A stretch of DNA of 64,000 bases from Algibacter sp. L3A6 (GTDB lineage Bacteria; Bacteroidota; Bacteroidia; Flavobacteriales; Flavobacteriaceae): assembly GCF_009796825.1 (NCBI RefSeq), contig NZ_CP047030.1, positions 967,501 to 1,031,500 on the forward strand, given 5' to 3'. The notes under the pieces were generated by a model. That model did not search any database and was not told where the DNA came from. It was given only the letters and a program-made list of their open reading frames with translations. Shown here in pieces: positions 44,237-53,783 of this stretch. Positions within the stretch are counted from its first letter, which is position 1; the number at the start of each line of letters is the position of its first letter. The translations under genes and the position numbers were made by a program.

Positions 44237-46447
44237 ATGAGACTACTCCCAATTTTAATCATAACTATTTTAGTTAATTTCAATTTAACGGCACAAACCC
44301 AACCGTGGCAAGGTAAATTCGAACCTATCGATAATTTAATTACTCCACCAAACACTTACAGAACAGCTAGTGGTGCTCCCGGCAGAGATTATTGGCAGCA
44401 ACGCGCTAACTATAACATTAAAGCGACTATAGACGAAAAAACCAACACCCTTTCAGGGGAAGAAACCATAACCTATTTTAACAATTCTCCAGATGAATTA
44501 TCATACTTATGGCTTCAATTAGAGCAAAACGTAAACAAAAAAGAAAACGAAGATTTTGGTAGTATTAATAATGAAGTAAAAGATTTTATTACCACCAGAA
44601 AAATGCAATTTCTAACCCGCGCTATCGATTTCCCCGCTGGTTACTCCATAAAAGAAGTAAAGGATGCAAATAAGGACAACCTAAAAATATTGATTAACAA
44701 CACCATGATGAAGGTTAAATTAAATGCGCCTTTAAAATCTGGTGAACAAATTAGTTTTTCAATCTCGTGGTCTTACCCAATAACAGACAGAAGTATGTAT
44801 ACGCTTTCGCGAGAAGGGTATGAATACTTTCCGGAAGATGATAACAGTGCCTTTTTAATTGCACATTGGTTTCCTAGAATGGCCGTATATAGCGATACTG
44901 AAGGTTGGCAAAACCAACAATTCCAAAAACTTGGTGAGTTTGCTTTAGAATTTGGAGATTACGATGTTGAAATTACAGTACCTGCCGATCATGTTGTTGC
45001 TGCAACTGGTACGTTAGAGAACAGCGAATCTGTATTAAACAAAACACAACTTAAACGCTTAAAGCAAGCAAAAGCTTCTTTTGACAAACCGGTAATCATT
45101 ATTACTGAAGAAGAAGCCGACCTTAATAAGAAAACAAAATCTAACAATAAAAAAACTTGGAAGTTTAAAGCTGAAAATGTACGTGATTTTGCTTTTGCTT
45201 CATCTAGAAAATTTATGTGGGATGCACAAGCTGTAAAACTACCAAGCCATACAGTTATGGCTATGTCACTTTACCCAAAAGAGGGCTTACCTGTTTGGCA
45301 AGAAGTCTCTACAAAAGCGGTAAAAAACGCCTTAGAGGTTTACTCTAACGCTACTTTCGATTACCCTTATCCTGTTGCTATTTCGGTTAACACATCTAAT
45401 ATAGGTATGGAATTCCCAATGATTAGTTTCAACGGAGGCCGCCCAACAAATGGTAAAATAAGCGAAAAAGCTAAAGCAAGCATGATTGGTACTATTATAC
45501 ATGAAGTAGGGCACAATTGGTTCCCTATGATTGTAAGTTCTGATGAGCGTAAATGGATGTGGATGGACGAAGGATTAAACACCTTTTTACACCAACGTAC
45601 TTTAAAGGAAAGATACCCTTCTTACAGCCACGTAACTCCGAAAAAAATTGTTGCTTTTATGATGGGAGATAAAAACATATTACGCCCAATTATGACAAAT
45701 TCAGATAATGAACTATTCAACCAATTTGGAGCGAATTTCTACATGAAACCAACTGTAGGATTACAAATGTTACGTAACTCTATTATAGGTAAAGATTTAT
45801 TTGACGAAGCTTTCAGAGAATATGCTAACCGTTGGAAATACAAACATCCAAACCCAGGAGATTTATTTAGAACCTTAGAAGATGCAACTGCTACCGATTT
45901 AGATTGGTTTTATAAAGGATGGTTTTTTACAACCGACCACGTTAACCAACAACTACATAATGTAAAATGGTTTACAGTAAAAGAGGAAAACACAAAAACT
46001 TCTAAAAACAATAATACTGAAGCAGAAATGACGGAGGATGTTTTTACAGATTTCTCGAACGGACCACAAGTTATAAATATGACATCTACACCAGATCGAG
46101 GATATGGTCAATTTACATCTCGCTTAGATGAAAAAGAATTACGCAAACAACTTTCTGGTAAAAACATTTACGAGGTTACTGTAAAAAATATAGGCGGCTT
46201 AATTATGCCTGTTATTATTGAATGGATTTACTCTGATGGTTCTTCGGAAATTGATAGAATTCCTGCTCAAATTTGGAGACGAAATGAATATGAAATTAAA
46301 AAGACATTCGTAAAAGCCAAAACAGTTGTTAAGGTAAATTTAGATCCTAACTTTGAGCTTGCCGATACAGATATGAGTAACAATACATTCCCGAAAGCAG
46401 ATTCAACTTCCGACTTCGATCGCTTTAAAGCAAAAAAATCAAACTAA
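44237..46447 (+). CDS. M1 family metallopeptidase (exported aminopeptidase)
   Basis: A 736-residue zinc peptidase with a signal peptide ending at LTAQ (residue 19). The active site is HEVGHNWFP (His422, Glu423, His426) with the downstream Glu in WMWMDEGLNTF (HExxH-x18-E). The substrate-recognition segment is GMEFPMISF, replacing the GAMEN of classic aminopeptidases. The ATG at 44237 is chosen because it begins the signal peptide; the upstream in-frame ATG at 44216 adds seven residues. It ends at a bidirectional terminator shared with lspA. Confidence 0.92.
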   Translation: MRLLPILIITILVNFNLTAQTQPWQGKFEPIDNLITPPNTYRTASGAPGRDYWQQRANYNIKATIDEKTNTLSGEETITYFNNSPDELSYLWLQLEQNVNKKENEDFGSINNEVKDFITTRKMQFLTRAIDFPAGYSIKEVKDANKDNLKILINNTMMKVKLNAPLKSGEQISFSISWSYPITDRSMYTLSREGYEYFPEDDNSAFLIAHWFPRMAVYSDTEGWQNQQFQKLGEFALEFGDYDVEITVPADHVVAATGTLENSESVLNKTQLKRLKQAKASFDKPVIIITEEEADLNKKTKSNNKKTWKFKAENVRDFAFASSRKFMWDAQAVKLPSHTVMAMSLYPKEGLPVWQEVSTKAVKNALEVYSNATFDYPYPVAISVNTSNIGMEFPMISFNGGRPTNGKISEKAKASMIGTIIHEVGHNWFPMIVSSDERKWMWMDEGLNTFLHQRTLKERYPSYSHVTPKKIVAFMMGDKNILRPIMTNSDNELFNQFGANFYMKPTVGLQMLRNSIIGKDLFDEAFREYANRWKYKHPNPGDLFRTLEDATATDLDWFYKGWFFTTDHVNQQLHNVKWFTVKEENTKTSKNNNTEAEMTEDVFTDFSNGPQVINMTSTPDRGYGQFTSRLDEKELRKQLSGKNIYEVTVKNIGGLIMPVIIEWIYSDGSSEIDRIPAQIWRRNEYEIKKTFVKAKTVVKVNLDPNFELADTDMSNNTFPKADSTSDFDRFKAKKSN

Positions 46448-46470
46448 ATCAGTTTTAAAATACACCGCAT

Positions 46471-46506
46471 AAAAAAGCCAACTAAATTATTTAGTTGGCT
46501 TTTTTT
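46471..46506. terminator. Bidirectional terminator between M1 peptidase and lspA
   Basis: Stem AAAAAAGCCAACTAAAT / ATTTAGTTGGCTTTTTT with a minimal loop and T runs on both strands; serves the convergent M1 peptidase and lspA genes. Confidence 0.88.
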
Positions 46507-46530
46507 ATAATCTTAAAATACAGCTTAACC

Positions 46531-47043
46531 TTAAGCTTCTTTTTCTTTCTTCTTAAAACTCATAATTACCAAAATTATCATTCCGGTAGTAACCGATAAA
46601 TCGGCCATATTAAAAACACCTGTTCTAAAAACACCTCCTAAATCTATAAAGAAAAAATCGGTTACAGAACCATAAACCACACGATCGTAAACATTAGCAA
46701 TACCACCACCTATAATGCTAGCAAAAGCAAAAAGTGATAGATTATCTAAACTCGTATCTTTTAAAATATGACGAAGTACAAATGCTAAGACAACAATAGG
46801 TAGAATTAATAATAAAATAATTCTTAAGGCTGGGTTTAAATCGCTACCCATACCTAAAAAAGCACCGGTATTTTCAACATTCATTAAAATAAAAGCATCT
46901 CCAATTAAAAAAATACGTTCACCCGGATGAATATCTGTACGACCAACAATAGTATTTCTAACCCATATTTTCGAAATTTGATCGACAGCAATGGTTAAAA
47001 CAATGACTAGAATAATGTAAATTGAGCGTTTTGTAAGTTTCAT
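46531..47043 (-). CDS. lspA: Lipoprotein signal peptidase
   Basis: Aspartic membrane protease that cleaves the signal of prolipoproteins. The 170-residue protein has four membrane helices. The conserved regions NVENTGAFLGM and GGIANVYDRVVYGSVTDFFF, then FNMADLSVTTG, carry the two catalytic aspartates. Its start codon directly abuts the fabD stop, so the two are translated as a unit. Confidence 0.95.
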   Translation of the reverse strand: MKLTKRSIYIILVIVLTIAVDQISKIWVRNTIVGRTDIHPGERIFLIGDAFILMNVENTGAFLGMGSDLNPALRIILLLILPIVVLAFVLRHILKDTSLDNLSLFAFASIIGGGIANVYDRVVYGSVTDFFFIDLGGVFRTGVFNMADLSVTTGMIILVIMSFKKKEKEA

Positions 47044-47937
47044 CTACTTATTTGTATCTAACGTTGCAGAAGCCGTTTCCGAAGCTCTATTTATTTTTTT
47101 AACTAAACCTTGCAAAACCTTACCTGGGCCAACTTCAGTAAATAAAGTAGCTCCGTCTTCTATCATTTGTTGTACAGATTGTGTCCAACGTACAGGAGCT
47201 GTAAGTTGTGAAATTAAATTTGCTTTTATTTCCGACTCATCGGTAATAGCAGTTGCTGCTACGTTTTGATAAATTGGACAATTTGGTTTGCTAAAGGTTG
47301 TGTTTTCTATAGCTGCGGCTAACTCCTCACGAGCTGGCTCCATCATTGGTGAGTGAAATGCTCCACCGACCGGTAATACTAAAGCACGTCTTGCTCCAGC
47401 TTCTTTTAAAGCCTCACAAGCTTTGTTTATTGCTTCAACTTCTCCCGAAATCACTAATTGACCTGGGCAGTTGTAATTTGCAGCTACAACAACACCATCA
47501 ATCTCTTCACATACTTTTTCTACTACAGCATCTTCTAAACCTAAAACGGCAGCCATAGTACTTGGTTGTAATTCACAAGCTTTTTGCATCGCAATAGCAC
47601 GTTGAGACACCAGTTTTAATCCGTCTTCAAAAGTTAATGCACCACTAGCTACTAATGCTGAAAACTCACCTAAAGAATGTCCTGCAACCATATCTGGTTT
47701 AAAGCTTTCGCCTAAAGTTTTTGCTAATATTACTGAATGTAAAAATATAGCGGGTTGTGTTACTTTAGTTTCTTTTAAAGCTTCTGCAGTTCCTTCAAAC
47801 ATAATGTCTGTAATAGGAAACCCTAAAATCTCATTAGCTTTTTCGAATAAACTTTGTGCTAAAGGAGAGTTTTCATAAAGGTCTAAACCCATTCCTGAAA
47901 ATTGTGCCCCTTGGCCTGGAAAAATATATGCGTTCAT
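47044..47937 (-). CDS. fabD: Malonyl-CoA:ACP transacylase
   Basis: Loads malonyl groups onto acyl carrier protein for fatty acid synthesis. The 297-residue protein begins with the family pattern FPGQGAQFSGMG, has the nucleophile motif GHSLGEFSA (Ser near residue 89) and the GAFHSPMM segment with the catalytic His near residue 197. It leads the fabD-lspA pair, and a well-formed promoter lies upstream. Confidence 0.96.
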   Translation of the reverse strand: MNAYIFPGQGAQFSGMGLDLYENSPLAQSLFEKANEILGFPITDIMFEGTAEALKETKVTQPAIFLHSVILAKTLGESFKPDMVAGHSLGEFSALVASGALTFEDGLKLVSQRAIAMQKACELQPSTMAAVLGLEDAVVEKVCEEIDGVVVAANYNCPGQLVISGEVEAINKACEALKEAGARRALVLPVGGAFHSPMMEPAREELAAAIENTTFSKPNCPIYQNVAATAITDESEIKANLISQLTAPVRWTQSVQQMIEDGATLFTEVGPGKVLQGLVKKINRASETASATLDTNK

Positions 47938-47960
47938 AATTAGTTCTTTTATTAGTGTTG

Positions 47961-47989
47961 CAAAAATAGTAATTATTGGCTATTATCAA
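47961..47989 (-). promoter_or_regulatory. Promoter of fabD-lspA
   Basis: On the minus strand TTG (47987-47989), an 18-nt spacer and TATTTTTG (47961-47968), 23 nt before the fabD ATG. Both boxes and the spacing fit the Flavobacterium consensus. Confidence 0.65.
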
Positions 47990-48042
47990 TGGTTTTAATG
48001 ATTTTAGCGGTATTAACAATAAAATAAATCCTGCCTAGCAAT

Positions 48043-49599
48043 CTATAAATTACCCGTTGCTGCTTCCGCACAACGTTCACCATCCATAGCCGCAGAAACA
48101 ATACCACCTGCATAACCTCCACCTTCTCCGCAAGGAAATAAATTGGAAATTTGAGGATGTGCTAAACTCTCTTTTCGAGGAATAGAAACTGGTGATGATG
48201 TTCTAGATTCTACACCAACCACATTGGCTTCTTCTGTATAATAACCATTCATTTTTTGTCCGAATGCTTGAAAGCCTTTTCGTAACCTACTCCCGATTAA
48301 TTTCGGTAAAAGCGAATGTAAAGGCGCCGAATTTAATCCCGGTTGGTATGATGTATCATTTAAACTTGAAGATAAATTACCTTCCACAAAATCAGTTAAA
48401 CGTTGTGCTGGCGCTACCTGACTTCTTCCGCCAGCCGTAAAGGCCAAACGTTCTAAATTCTTCTGATATTCCAAACCTTTTAACGCTCCAAATTGCTCAT
48501 ATTTAGGTAAATCTTTATTAACATCTATTTCTACTACAATACCAGAATTGGCATATAGATTATTCCGTTTAGACGGCGACATACCATTTACAACAACTTC
48601 TCCATTTGCTGTAGCTGCCGGCACAATAAATCCGCCAGGACACATACAAAATGAGTACACACCACGTTCGTTAACCTGCTGTACTAACCCGTAAGATGCG
48701 GCTGGTAAAAGTTCATGACGAGCGCCAGAACAATGGTATTGAATAGAATCGATAATATGTTGCGGATGTTCTACACGAACGCCCATAGCAAAGGATTTGG
48801 CCTCTAAAGCGATGTCCTTTTTATCTAATAAATAAAAAATATCTCTAGCCGAATGCCCTGTTGCTAGAATAACCTTATCAACAGGCATTTCTTCTTTATT
48901 TAAAAGCTGAATGGCCTTTATGCTATTATCTTTAATAACAAAATCGGTAACTCGGGTTTCAAAATGAACTTCTCCACCATAATTCAATATGGTTTCTCGA
49001 ATATTTTGAACCACTTTCGGGAGTTTATTTGTTCCTATATGCGGATGTGCATCGACCAAAATTTGATCGGTTGCGCCATGAAAAACTAAATTCTCAAAAA
49101 TACGGCGTACATCACCACGCTTTAAACTTCGGGTGTAAAGTTTACCATCGCTGTAAGTTCCTGCTCCACCTTCACCAAAGCAATAGTTAGAATCTTCGTT
49201 TACAAAATGATCTTGATTTATTGCTTTTAAATCGCGACGACGATCTTTCACATTTTTTCCGCGCTCTAAAACAATAGGTTTAAAGCCAAGTTCAATACAA
49301 CGCAACGCCGCATACATCCCTGCAGGACCAAAACCAATGATATGAACTGGTTTCGCCTTAGATACATCTTTATAATCAAAAGTATAATCGGATGTTTTTG
49401 GCAGAGCTTCTCGAATATAAACAGCTACTTTATAGTTCAGCATAATCTTAGCCTTTCGAGCATCAATAGATTTTCTTAAAACTTTTACTCCTGTAATATC
49501 TTTTCGATCTATTTCTAACTTTAAAGCAGCCTTTAAAACTAGAATATCACTACGTTCTTCTTCTTTTAATGTAATACGAAGTTGAATTTCTTTCACCAT
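48043..49599 (-). CDS. FAD-dependent oxidoreductase (YhiN/HI0933-like)
   Basis: A 518-residue flavoprotein. An N-terminal domain of about 90 residues precedes the Rossmann motif HIIGFGPAGMYAALRCIE. Further marks are the GGAGTYSDGKLYTR segment, ATGHSARDIF, MCPGGFIVPAAT, and the C-terminal PCGEGGGYAGGIVSAAMDG that closes the FAD site. Proteins of this type are widespread and annotated as NAD(P)/FAD-dependent dehydrogenases with no defined substrate. It starts 40 nt after the DHFR-fusion gene. Confidence 0.85.
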   Translation of the reverse strand: MVKEIQLRITLKEEERSDILVLKAALKLEIDRKDITGVKVLRKSIDARKAKIMLNYKVAVYIREALPKTSDYTFDYKDVSKAKPVHIIGFGPAGMYAALRCIELGFKPIVLERGKNVKDRRRDLKAINQDHFVNEDSNYCFGEGGAGTYSDGKLYTRSLKRGDVRRIFENLVFHGATDQILVDAHPHIGTNKLPKVVQNIRETILNYGGEVHFETRVTDFVIKDNSIKAIQLLNKEEMPVDKVILATGHSARDIFYLLDKKDIALEAKSFAMGVRVEHPQHIIDSIQYHCSGARHELLPAASYGLVQQVNERGVYSFCMCPGGFIVPAATANGEVVVNGMSPSKRNNLYANSGIVVEIDVNKDLPKYEQFGALKGLEYQKNLERLAFTAGGRSQVAPAQRLTDFVEGNLSSSLNDTSYQPGLNSAPLHSLLPKLIGSRLRKGFQAFGQKMNGYYTEEANVVGVESRTSSPVSIPRKESLAHPQISNLFPCGEGGGYAGGIVSAAMDGERCAEAATGNL

Positions 49600-49639
49600 A
49601 AATATTGAAGTTCTCTAAAGCAACAAACCTTTTGCTTTT

Positions 49640-50566
49640 CTATTTTCTTTCGTAAGTTAAAAACGTAAATTCATAATCGTGCTTATCATCTTTATTATGA
49701 AATTTATGCGCTGTTTCTTTCCAAATTGAAGTATCTACTTCCGGAAAAAAAGTATCGGCATCAAAGCTTTCATGTACACGTGTTAATTCAATTTTATCAG
49801 CAACTGCCATGGCTTGCTTATAGATTTCACCACCACCAATAATGTAGGGTTGCACATCGCTTTTAGAAGCCTCAATAGCTTCTTCTAAACTATTAACTAA
49901 TATTACACCTTCTGGCGCTTTGTAATCTGTTTGTCTTGTAATTACAACATGTGTACGGTTTGGTAATGGCTTTGGGAAACTCTCAAATGTTTTGCGCCCC
50001 ATAATGATATGATGGCCATTTGTTAAGCTTTTAAATCGTTTTAAATCATCACTTAAATGCCAAATAAGTTTATTGCCTTTTCCTATAGCATCGTTTTCCG
50101 CTGCAGCGACAATAATAGTAAGTTCTTGCTTACCTGTACTTATAGCTTCTTTTACCTTCTGTTCACTTTTAAAAACCTCACTTTTCACAATAAGTTTCTC
50201 TTCTTTATCTAAAGTGCTTTTTAAAGCTTCAATACGTACTTGCTGTTTTGCTACAAGTTTTTCTAATTGTTCTTTTTCCCAAGCTTTACCCATAAATTTA
50301 TGAGTAACAAACACAGTAATTAAATGATATACAAAGAAAAACGACCACGCTAGAATAGCGTATAAAAACCATTCTTTACCAAAAAAAGTAACCTCTTTAC
50401 CAATACCTAAAACGGTATTAGCAATTATTAAAAAAACAGCACCAAGAAGAAATATAACAAAATGAATGTACAATCCTTTCTTTTGCCTAATGCGTTTTTG
50501 AGCATTTTCTATAAGCTCTAATTGGTCTTTATCTATTTGTGGAGTGGGTCTTTTTTTTCCGAACAT
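49640..50566 (-). CDS. Membrane-anchored dihydrofolate reductase (2TM domain fused to DHFR)
   Basis: A 308-residue fusion. Residues 1-30 are basic, two membrane helices lie at about 32-53 and 66-88, then a coiled-coil-like linker (about 95-145) leads to a complete DHFR domain (147-308). DHFR marks are IIVAAAENDAIG, WHLSDDLKRFK with the catalytic acid at Asp174, IIMGRKTFESF and IIGGGEIYKQAM. Ordinary bacterial DHFR has about 160 residues and is soluble. The single reading frame has no sign of a frameshift joining two genes. thyA lies 0.7 kb away, but a plus-strand gene separates them. Confidence 0.93.
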   Translation of the reverse strand: MFGKKRPTPQIDKDQLELIENAQKRIRQKKGLYIHFVIFLLGAVFLIIANTVLGIGKEVTFFGKEWFLYAILAWSFFFVYHLITVFVTHKFMGKAWEKEQLEKLVAKQQVRIEALKSTLDKEEKLIVKSEVFKSEQKVKEAISTGKQELTIIVAAAENDAIGKGNKLIWHLSDDLKRFKSLTNGHHIIMGRKTFESFPKPLPNRTHVVITRQTDYKAPEGVILVNSLEEAIEASKSDVQPYIIGGGEIYKQAMAVADKIELTRVHESFDADTFFPEVDTSIWKETAHKFHNKDDKHDYEFTFLTYERK

Positions 50567-50861
50567 GATGTAAAAATAATAGATGTAAAGTTATAACATT
50601 TTAATGATATGCCGAAGTTTATTTAATTAGTCATATTTTAGAGAAACACTAGCTTAATAAGCTCTAAAACTAATTGAAAATCAAGCAAAAAGCCGATTTA
50701 ACGATTGCTAATAATATAAAATTCAGCCTAATTTTATTATTTACCATGAAATAATTAGAACCCATATTATTAAATTGATAATTTTTTGATGTTAAGGCGT
50801 TTAAATGATTATGAGTTAATAAACTTTTATAAATTTGTAGAATAAAACAACATATTTTACT
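50567..50861. other. Intergenic region, about 295 bp
   Basis: AT-rich, no convincing ORF. It contains a small palindrome AGCTTAATAAGCT (about 50652) and a -7 box for the downstream plus-strand gene near its right end. Confidence 0.4.
50830..50837 (+). promoter_or_regulatory. Possible -7 box of the CBM48 gene
   Basis: TAAATTTG matches TAnnTTTG, 24 nt before the ATG at 50862. No TTG at the expected distance. Confidence 0.35.
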
Positions 50862-51158
50862 ATGGCTATTAAAAAACAATATTTAAAAAGCAAACCAGTT
50901 TGTAAAGTAACTTTTACTATTGAAGCTGAGGAGGCAAAAAAAGTTTCTATTGTTGGGAGCTTTAATGAATGGAACGAAAAAGCAACACCGTTAAAAAAAT
51001 TAAAGAACGGAACATTTAAAGGCACTGTTGATTTAGATGCTGAGAATTCTTATGAATTCAAATATATAGTTGACGGAGATTACGTTAACGACTCTGCTGC
51101 AGACTCTTATGTTTGGAGCGATTACGCTTCTGCTGAGAATAGCGTTGTTAGTGTTTAA
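50862..51158 (+). CDS. Small isoamylase N-terminal (CBM48-like) domain protein
   Basis: A 98-residue protein consisting of one early-set beta domain. VTFTIEAEEAKKVSIVGSFNEWNE, then LKKLKNGTFKGTVDL and YEFKYIVDGDYVNDSAADS, match the glycogen-binding AMPK-beta/isoamylase-type pattern. It is a stand-alone domain with no catalytic part; a role in carbohydrate binding or sensing is plausible. It is a single gene with its own terminator. Confidence 0.88.
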   Translation: MAIKKQYLKSKPVCKVTFTIEAEEAKKVSIVGSFNEWNEKATPLKKLKNGTFKGTVDLDAENSYEFKYIVDGDYVNDSAADSYVWSDYASAENSVVSV

Positions 51159-51180
51159 TTACCATATCAATACGGTATAA

Positions 51181-51218
51181 AAAAAGGGCTTCTAAAAAAT
51201 TTTAGAAGCCCTTTTTTT
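51181..51218. terminator. Bidirectional terminator between the CBM48 gene and thyA
   Basis: Stem AAAGGGCTTCTAAAA / TTTTAGAAGCCCTTT with a 3-nt loop and T runs on both strands; serves two convergent genes. Confidence 0.88.
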
Positions 51219-51239
51219 ATGTTTTATCTCTCACGAATC

Positions 51240-52064
51240 TTAAATCGCTACTTTTCCTTTTATATGTGGATGTGGATCGTAACCTTCTAAAGTGAAATCA
51301 TCAAAATCGAAATCAAAAATGTCTTTAATTTCAGGATTCATCTTCATTGTTGGCAACGGACGAATATCTCTAGATAATTGCAGCTCTAATTGCTCGTAAT
51401 GATTACTATAAATATGCGCATCTCCAAAGGTATGAATAAACTCACCAGCCTCGTAACCGCAAACCTGAGCCATCATCATGGTGAATAAGGCATAAGAAGC
51501 AATATTGAATGGTACACCTAAAAAGATATCTGCACTACGCTGATAAAGCTGACAAGACAATTTACCATTAGCCACATAAAATTGAAAAAACGCGTGACAT
51601 GGAGGCAACGCAGCTTTTCCGTTCGCCACATTTTCACTAAAAGATTTTGAATTATCTGGTAAAACAGAAGGATTCCAAGCAGAAACCAACATTCTACGAC
51701 TGTTTGGGTTGGTTTTTAAACTATGGATTACTTCTTTAATTTGATCAATTTCATCACTATTCCAGTTACGCCATTGATGCCCGTAAACAGGCCCCAGATC
51801 TCCATTTTCATCGGCCCATTCATTCCAAATGCGCACACCGTTTTCGGTTAAATATTTGGTATTGGTATCACCTTTTAAGAACCAAAGCAGCTCATAAATG
51901 ATAGATTTTAAATGCAGTTTTTTGGTGGTTACCATCGGAAAACCTTCACTTAAATCGAAGCGCATTTGGTATCCAAAAACACTTTTTGTGCCTGTACCCG
52001 TGCGGTCTCCCTTTTCGTTTCCGTTTTCTAAAACGTGTTTTACTAAGTCGTGATATTGTTTCAT
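51240..52064 (-). CDS. thyA: Thymidylate synthase
   Basis: Methylates dUMP to dTMP using methylene-tetrahydrofolate. The 274-residue protein shows the full signature: GDRTGTGTKSVFG at the N-terminus, LPPCHAFFQF with the catalytic Cys, CQLYQRSADIFLGVPFN and the C-terminal HPHIKGKVAI. It releases dihydrofolate, which the nearby DHFR fusion would reduce. The upstream region of about 165 bp has no gene. Confidence 0.97.
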   Translation of the reverse strand: MKQYHDLVKHVLENGNEKGDRTGTGTKSVFGYQMRFDLSEGFPMVTTKKLHLKSIIYELLWFLKGDTNTKYLTENGVRIWNEWADENGDLGPVYGHQWRNWNSDEIDQIKEVIHSLKTNPNSRRMLVSAWNPSVLPDNSKSFSENVANGKAALPPCHAFFQFYVANGKLSCQLYQRSADIFLGVPFNIASYALFTMMMAQVCGYEAGEFIHTFGDAHIYSNHYEQLELQLSRDIRPLPTMKMNPEIKDIFDFDFDDFTLEGYDPHPHIKGKVAI

Positions 52065-52231
52065 AATTATCGCTCCTGCAGAAACAGGGTTCTATTATTT
52101 AGTGATTGTTTATTACCTTGAAATAACTACAAATAGTTAGTAACAAAATTAGTAAAAACAATTGTTTATTTAATCTTCTGTAAAAATTAAGCTGTATACT
52201 TTTGTAAAGTTACTGTCTTCGCAGGAATTGT

Positions 52232-53767
52232 TTACCCAATAATCATTCCAGCAATAGTTGCTGAGATTAAAGAAGCAATGGTACCACCAATAAGTGCTTT
52301 CATACCAAATTTGGATAAGGTTTTACGTTGCCCTGGAGCAAGCGAACCAATACCACCAATTTGGATACCAATAGAAGCAAAATTAGCAAACCCACAAAGC
52401 ATGTAGGTTGCCATAATTATCGATTTCTCGTAACTTAAATGGGTAGCATTTGCCGCATTTTTTAAATCGCGCAATTGTATGTACCCAATAAATTCACTAG
52501 CTGCCAATTTAATACCTAAAAGCTGCCCCATTAAAGCCATATCCTCTTTAGCTACACCAATAAGCCACATAAGCGGCGCAAAGGCATAACCTAAAATAAG
52601 TTCGATAGATAATTTAGCGTAGGATGTGTTACTAGCAATCCAACTGTTTACAGATGTTACATCTCCAACCCAGCCAAGAATACCGTTAAACATAGCTATA
52701 AAAGCCACAAACACTAATAACATAGCACCAACATTCACGGCTAGTTTTAAGCCTTCGGTAGTTCCATTTGCAATAGCATCTAAAAAGTTAGATCCTATTT
52801 TTTCTTGAGAAACAGAAACATCGGTATTTACTTCTTCTGTTTGAGGGAATAATATTTTTGAAATTACAATAGCACCTGGCGCTGCCATAACAGAGGCTGC
52901 TAACAAGTGTTTTGCATAGAATAATCTTAACTCAGCATCATCGCCACCTAAAAAACCAATGTATGCAGCCAATACTGCTCCCGCAACGGTTGCCATACCA
53001 CCGATCATTACCAATAGCATTTCAGATTTATTCATTTTCTCCAAATACGCCTTAATTAAAAGTGGCGCTTCTGTTTGGCCTAAAAAAATATTTCCGGCAA
53101 CACTTAAACTTTCGGCTCCCGAAATTTTTAATGTTTTTGAAAGCAACCAAGCCATAGCCTTTACGACGCGCTGAATGATACCTAAATAAAATAAAACAGA
53201 TGTTAATGCAGAAAAGAATATAATAGTTGGTAGCACTTGGAACGCGAAAATAAATCCGAACGTATCCATATCTACCACTAAACCTTCGAAAAGAAACTTA
53301 CTTCCAGCTCTTGTAAAATCGAGTACGTTTACAAATAAGCCTCCAATAAATTCAAAAATAGTTTTTATAAATTCTACTTTTAAAACGCCTATAGCAATTA
53401 AAAGTTGAAAAGCTAAACCGACAACAACAATTTTCCAGTCAATAGCCTTTCTATTGCTACTAAAAAGAAACGCTACAAAAATAAGCGTAACCATACCTAA
53501 AACACCACGCCATAAACTGTTTAAAGTAAACCCTTGGCTAGGTATTATAGTTGCAGTTGCTACTTGCGGTTCTGGTTGTACAGACTCGACAACTTGAGCG
53601 ACATTTAATTCTGCTTTAGTAACCACTACCGAATCTTGCAGAGCATTGCTAACAGAATCTGTAGTTTGGCTAATTTCGGCAGTTATTGTTTCGTTTACAT
53701 CCTGTGCCGTTAATGTTGTAGTTAGAACTAAAAAAAAAGCAACAGTAATCAAAAACAACTTATTCAT
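52232..53767 (-). CDS. nupC: Concentrative nucleoside transporter with exported N-terminal extension
   Basis: Ion-coupled nucleoside importer. The 511-residue protein has the CNT core from about residue 85: LFVNVLDFTRAGSKFLFEGL, a LPTIIFFSALTSVLFYLG segment, GQTEAPLLIKAYL, and the C-terminal SYEKSIIMATYMLCGFANFASIGIQ. It begins with a cleavable-type signal peptide ending at LTAQ (residue 22) followed by about 60 polar residues, which ordinary NupC lacks. It lies 16 nt after the bifunctional nuclease gene. Confidence 0.93.
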   Translation of the reverse strand: MNKLFLITVAFFLVLTTTLTAQDVNETITAEISQTTDSVSNALQDSVVVTKAELNVAQVVESVQPEPQVATATIIPSQGFTLNSLWRGVLGMVTLIFVAFLFSSNRKAIDWKIVVVGLAFQLLIAIGVLKVEFIKTIFEFIGGLFVNVLDFTRAGSKFLFEGLVVDMDTFGFIFAFQVLPTIIFFSALTSVLFYLGIIQRVVKAMAWLLSKTLKISGAESLSVAGNIFLGQTEAPLLIKAYLEKMNKSEMLLVMIGGMATVAGAVLAAYIGFLGGDDAELRLFYAKHLLAASVMAAPGAIVISKILFPQTEEVNTDVSVSQEKIGSNFLDAIANGTTEGLKLAVNVGAMLLVFVAFIAMFNGILGWVGDVTSVNSWIASNTSYAKLSIELILGYAFAPLMWLIGVAKEDMALMGQLLGIKLAASEFIGYIQLRDLKNAANATHLSYEKSIIMATYMLCGFANFASIGIQIGGIGSLAPGQRKTLSKFGMKALIGGTIASLISATIAGMIIG

Positions 53768-53783
53768 ATTATAGACTTAGGTA

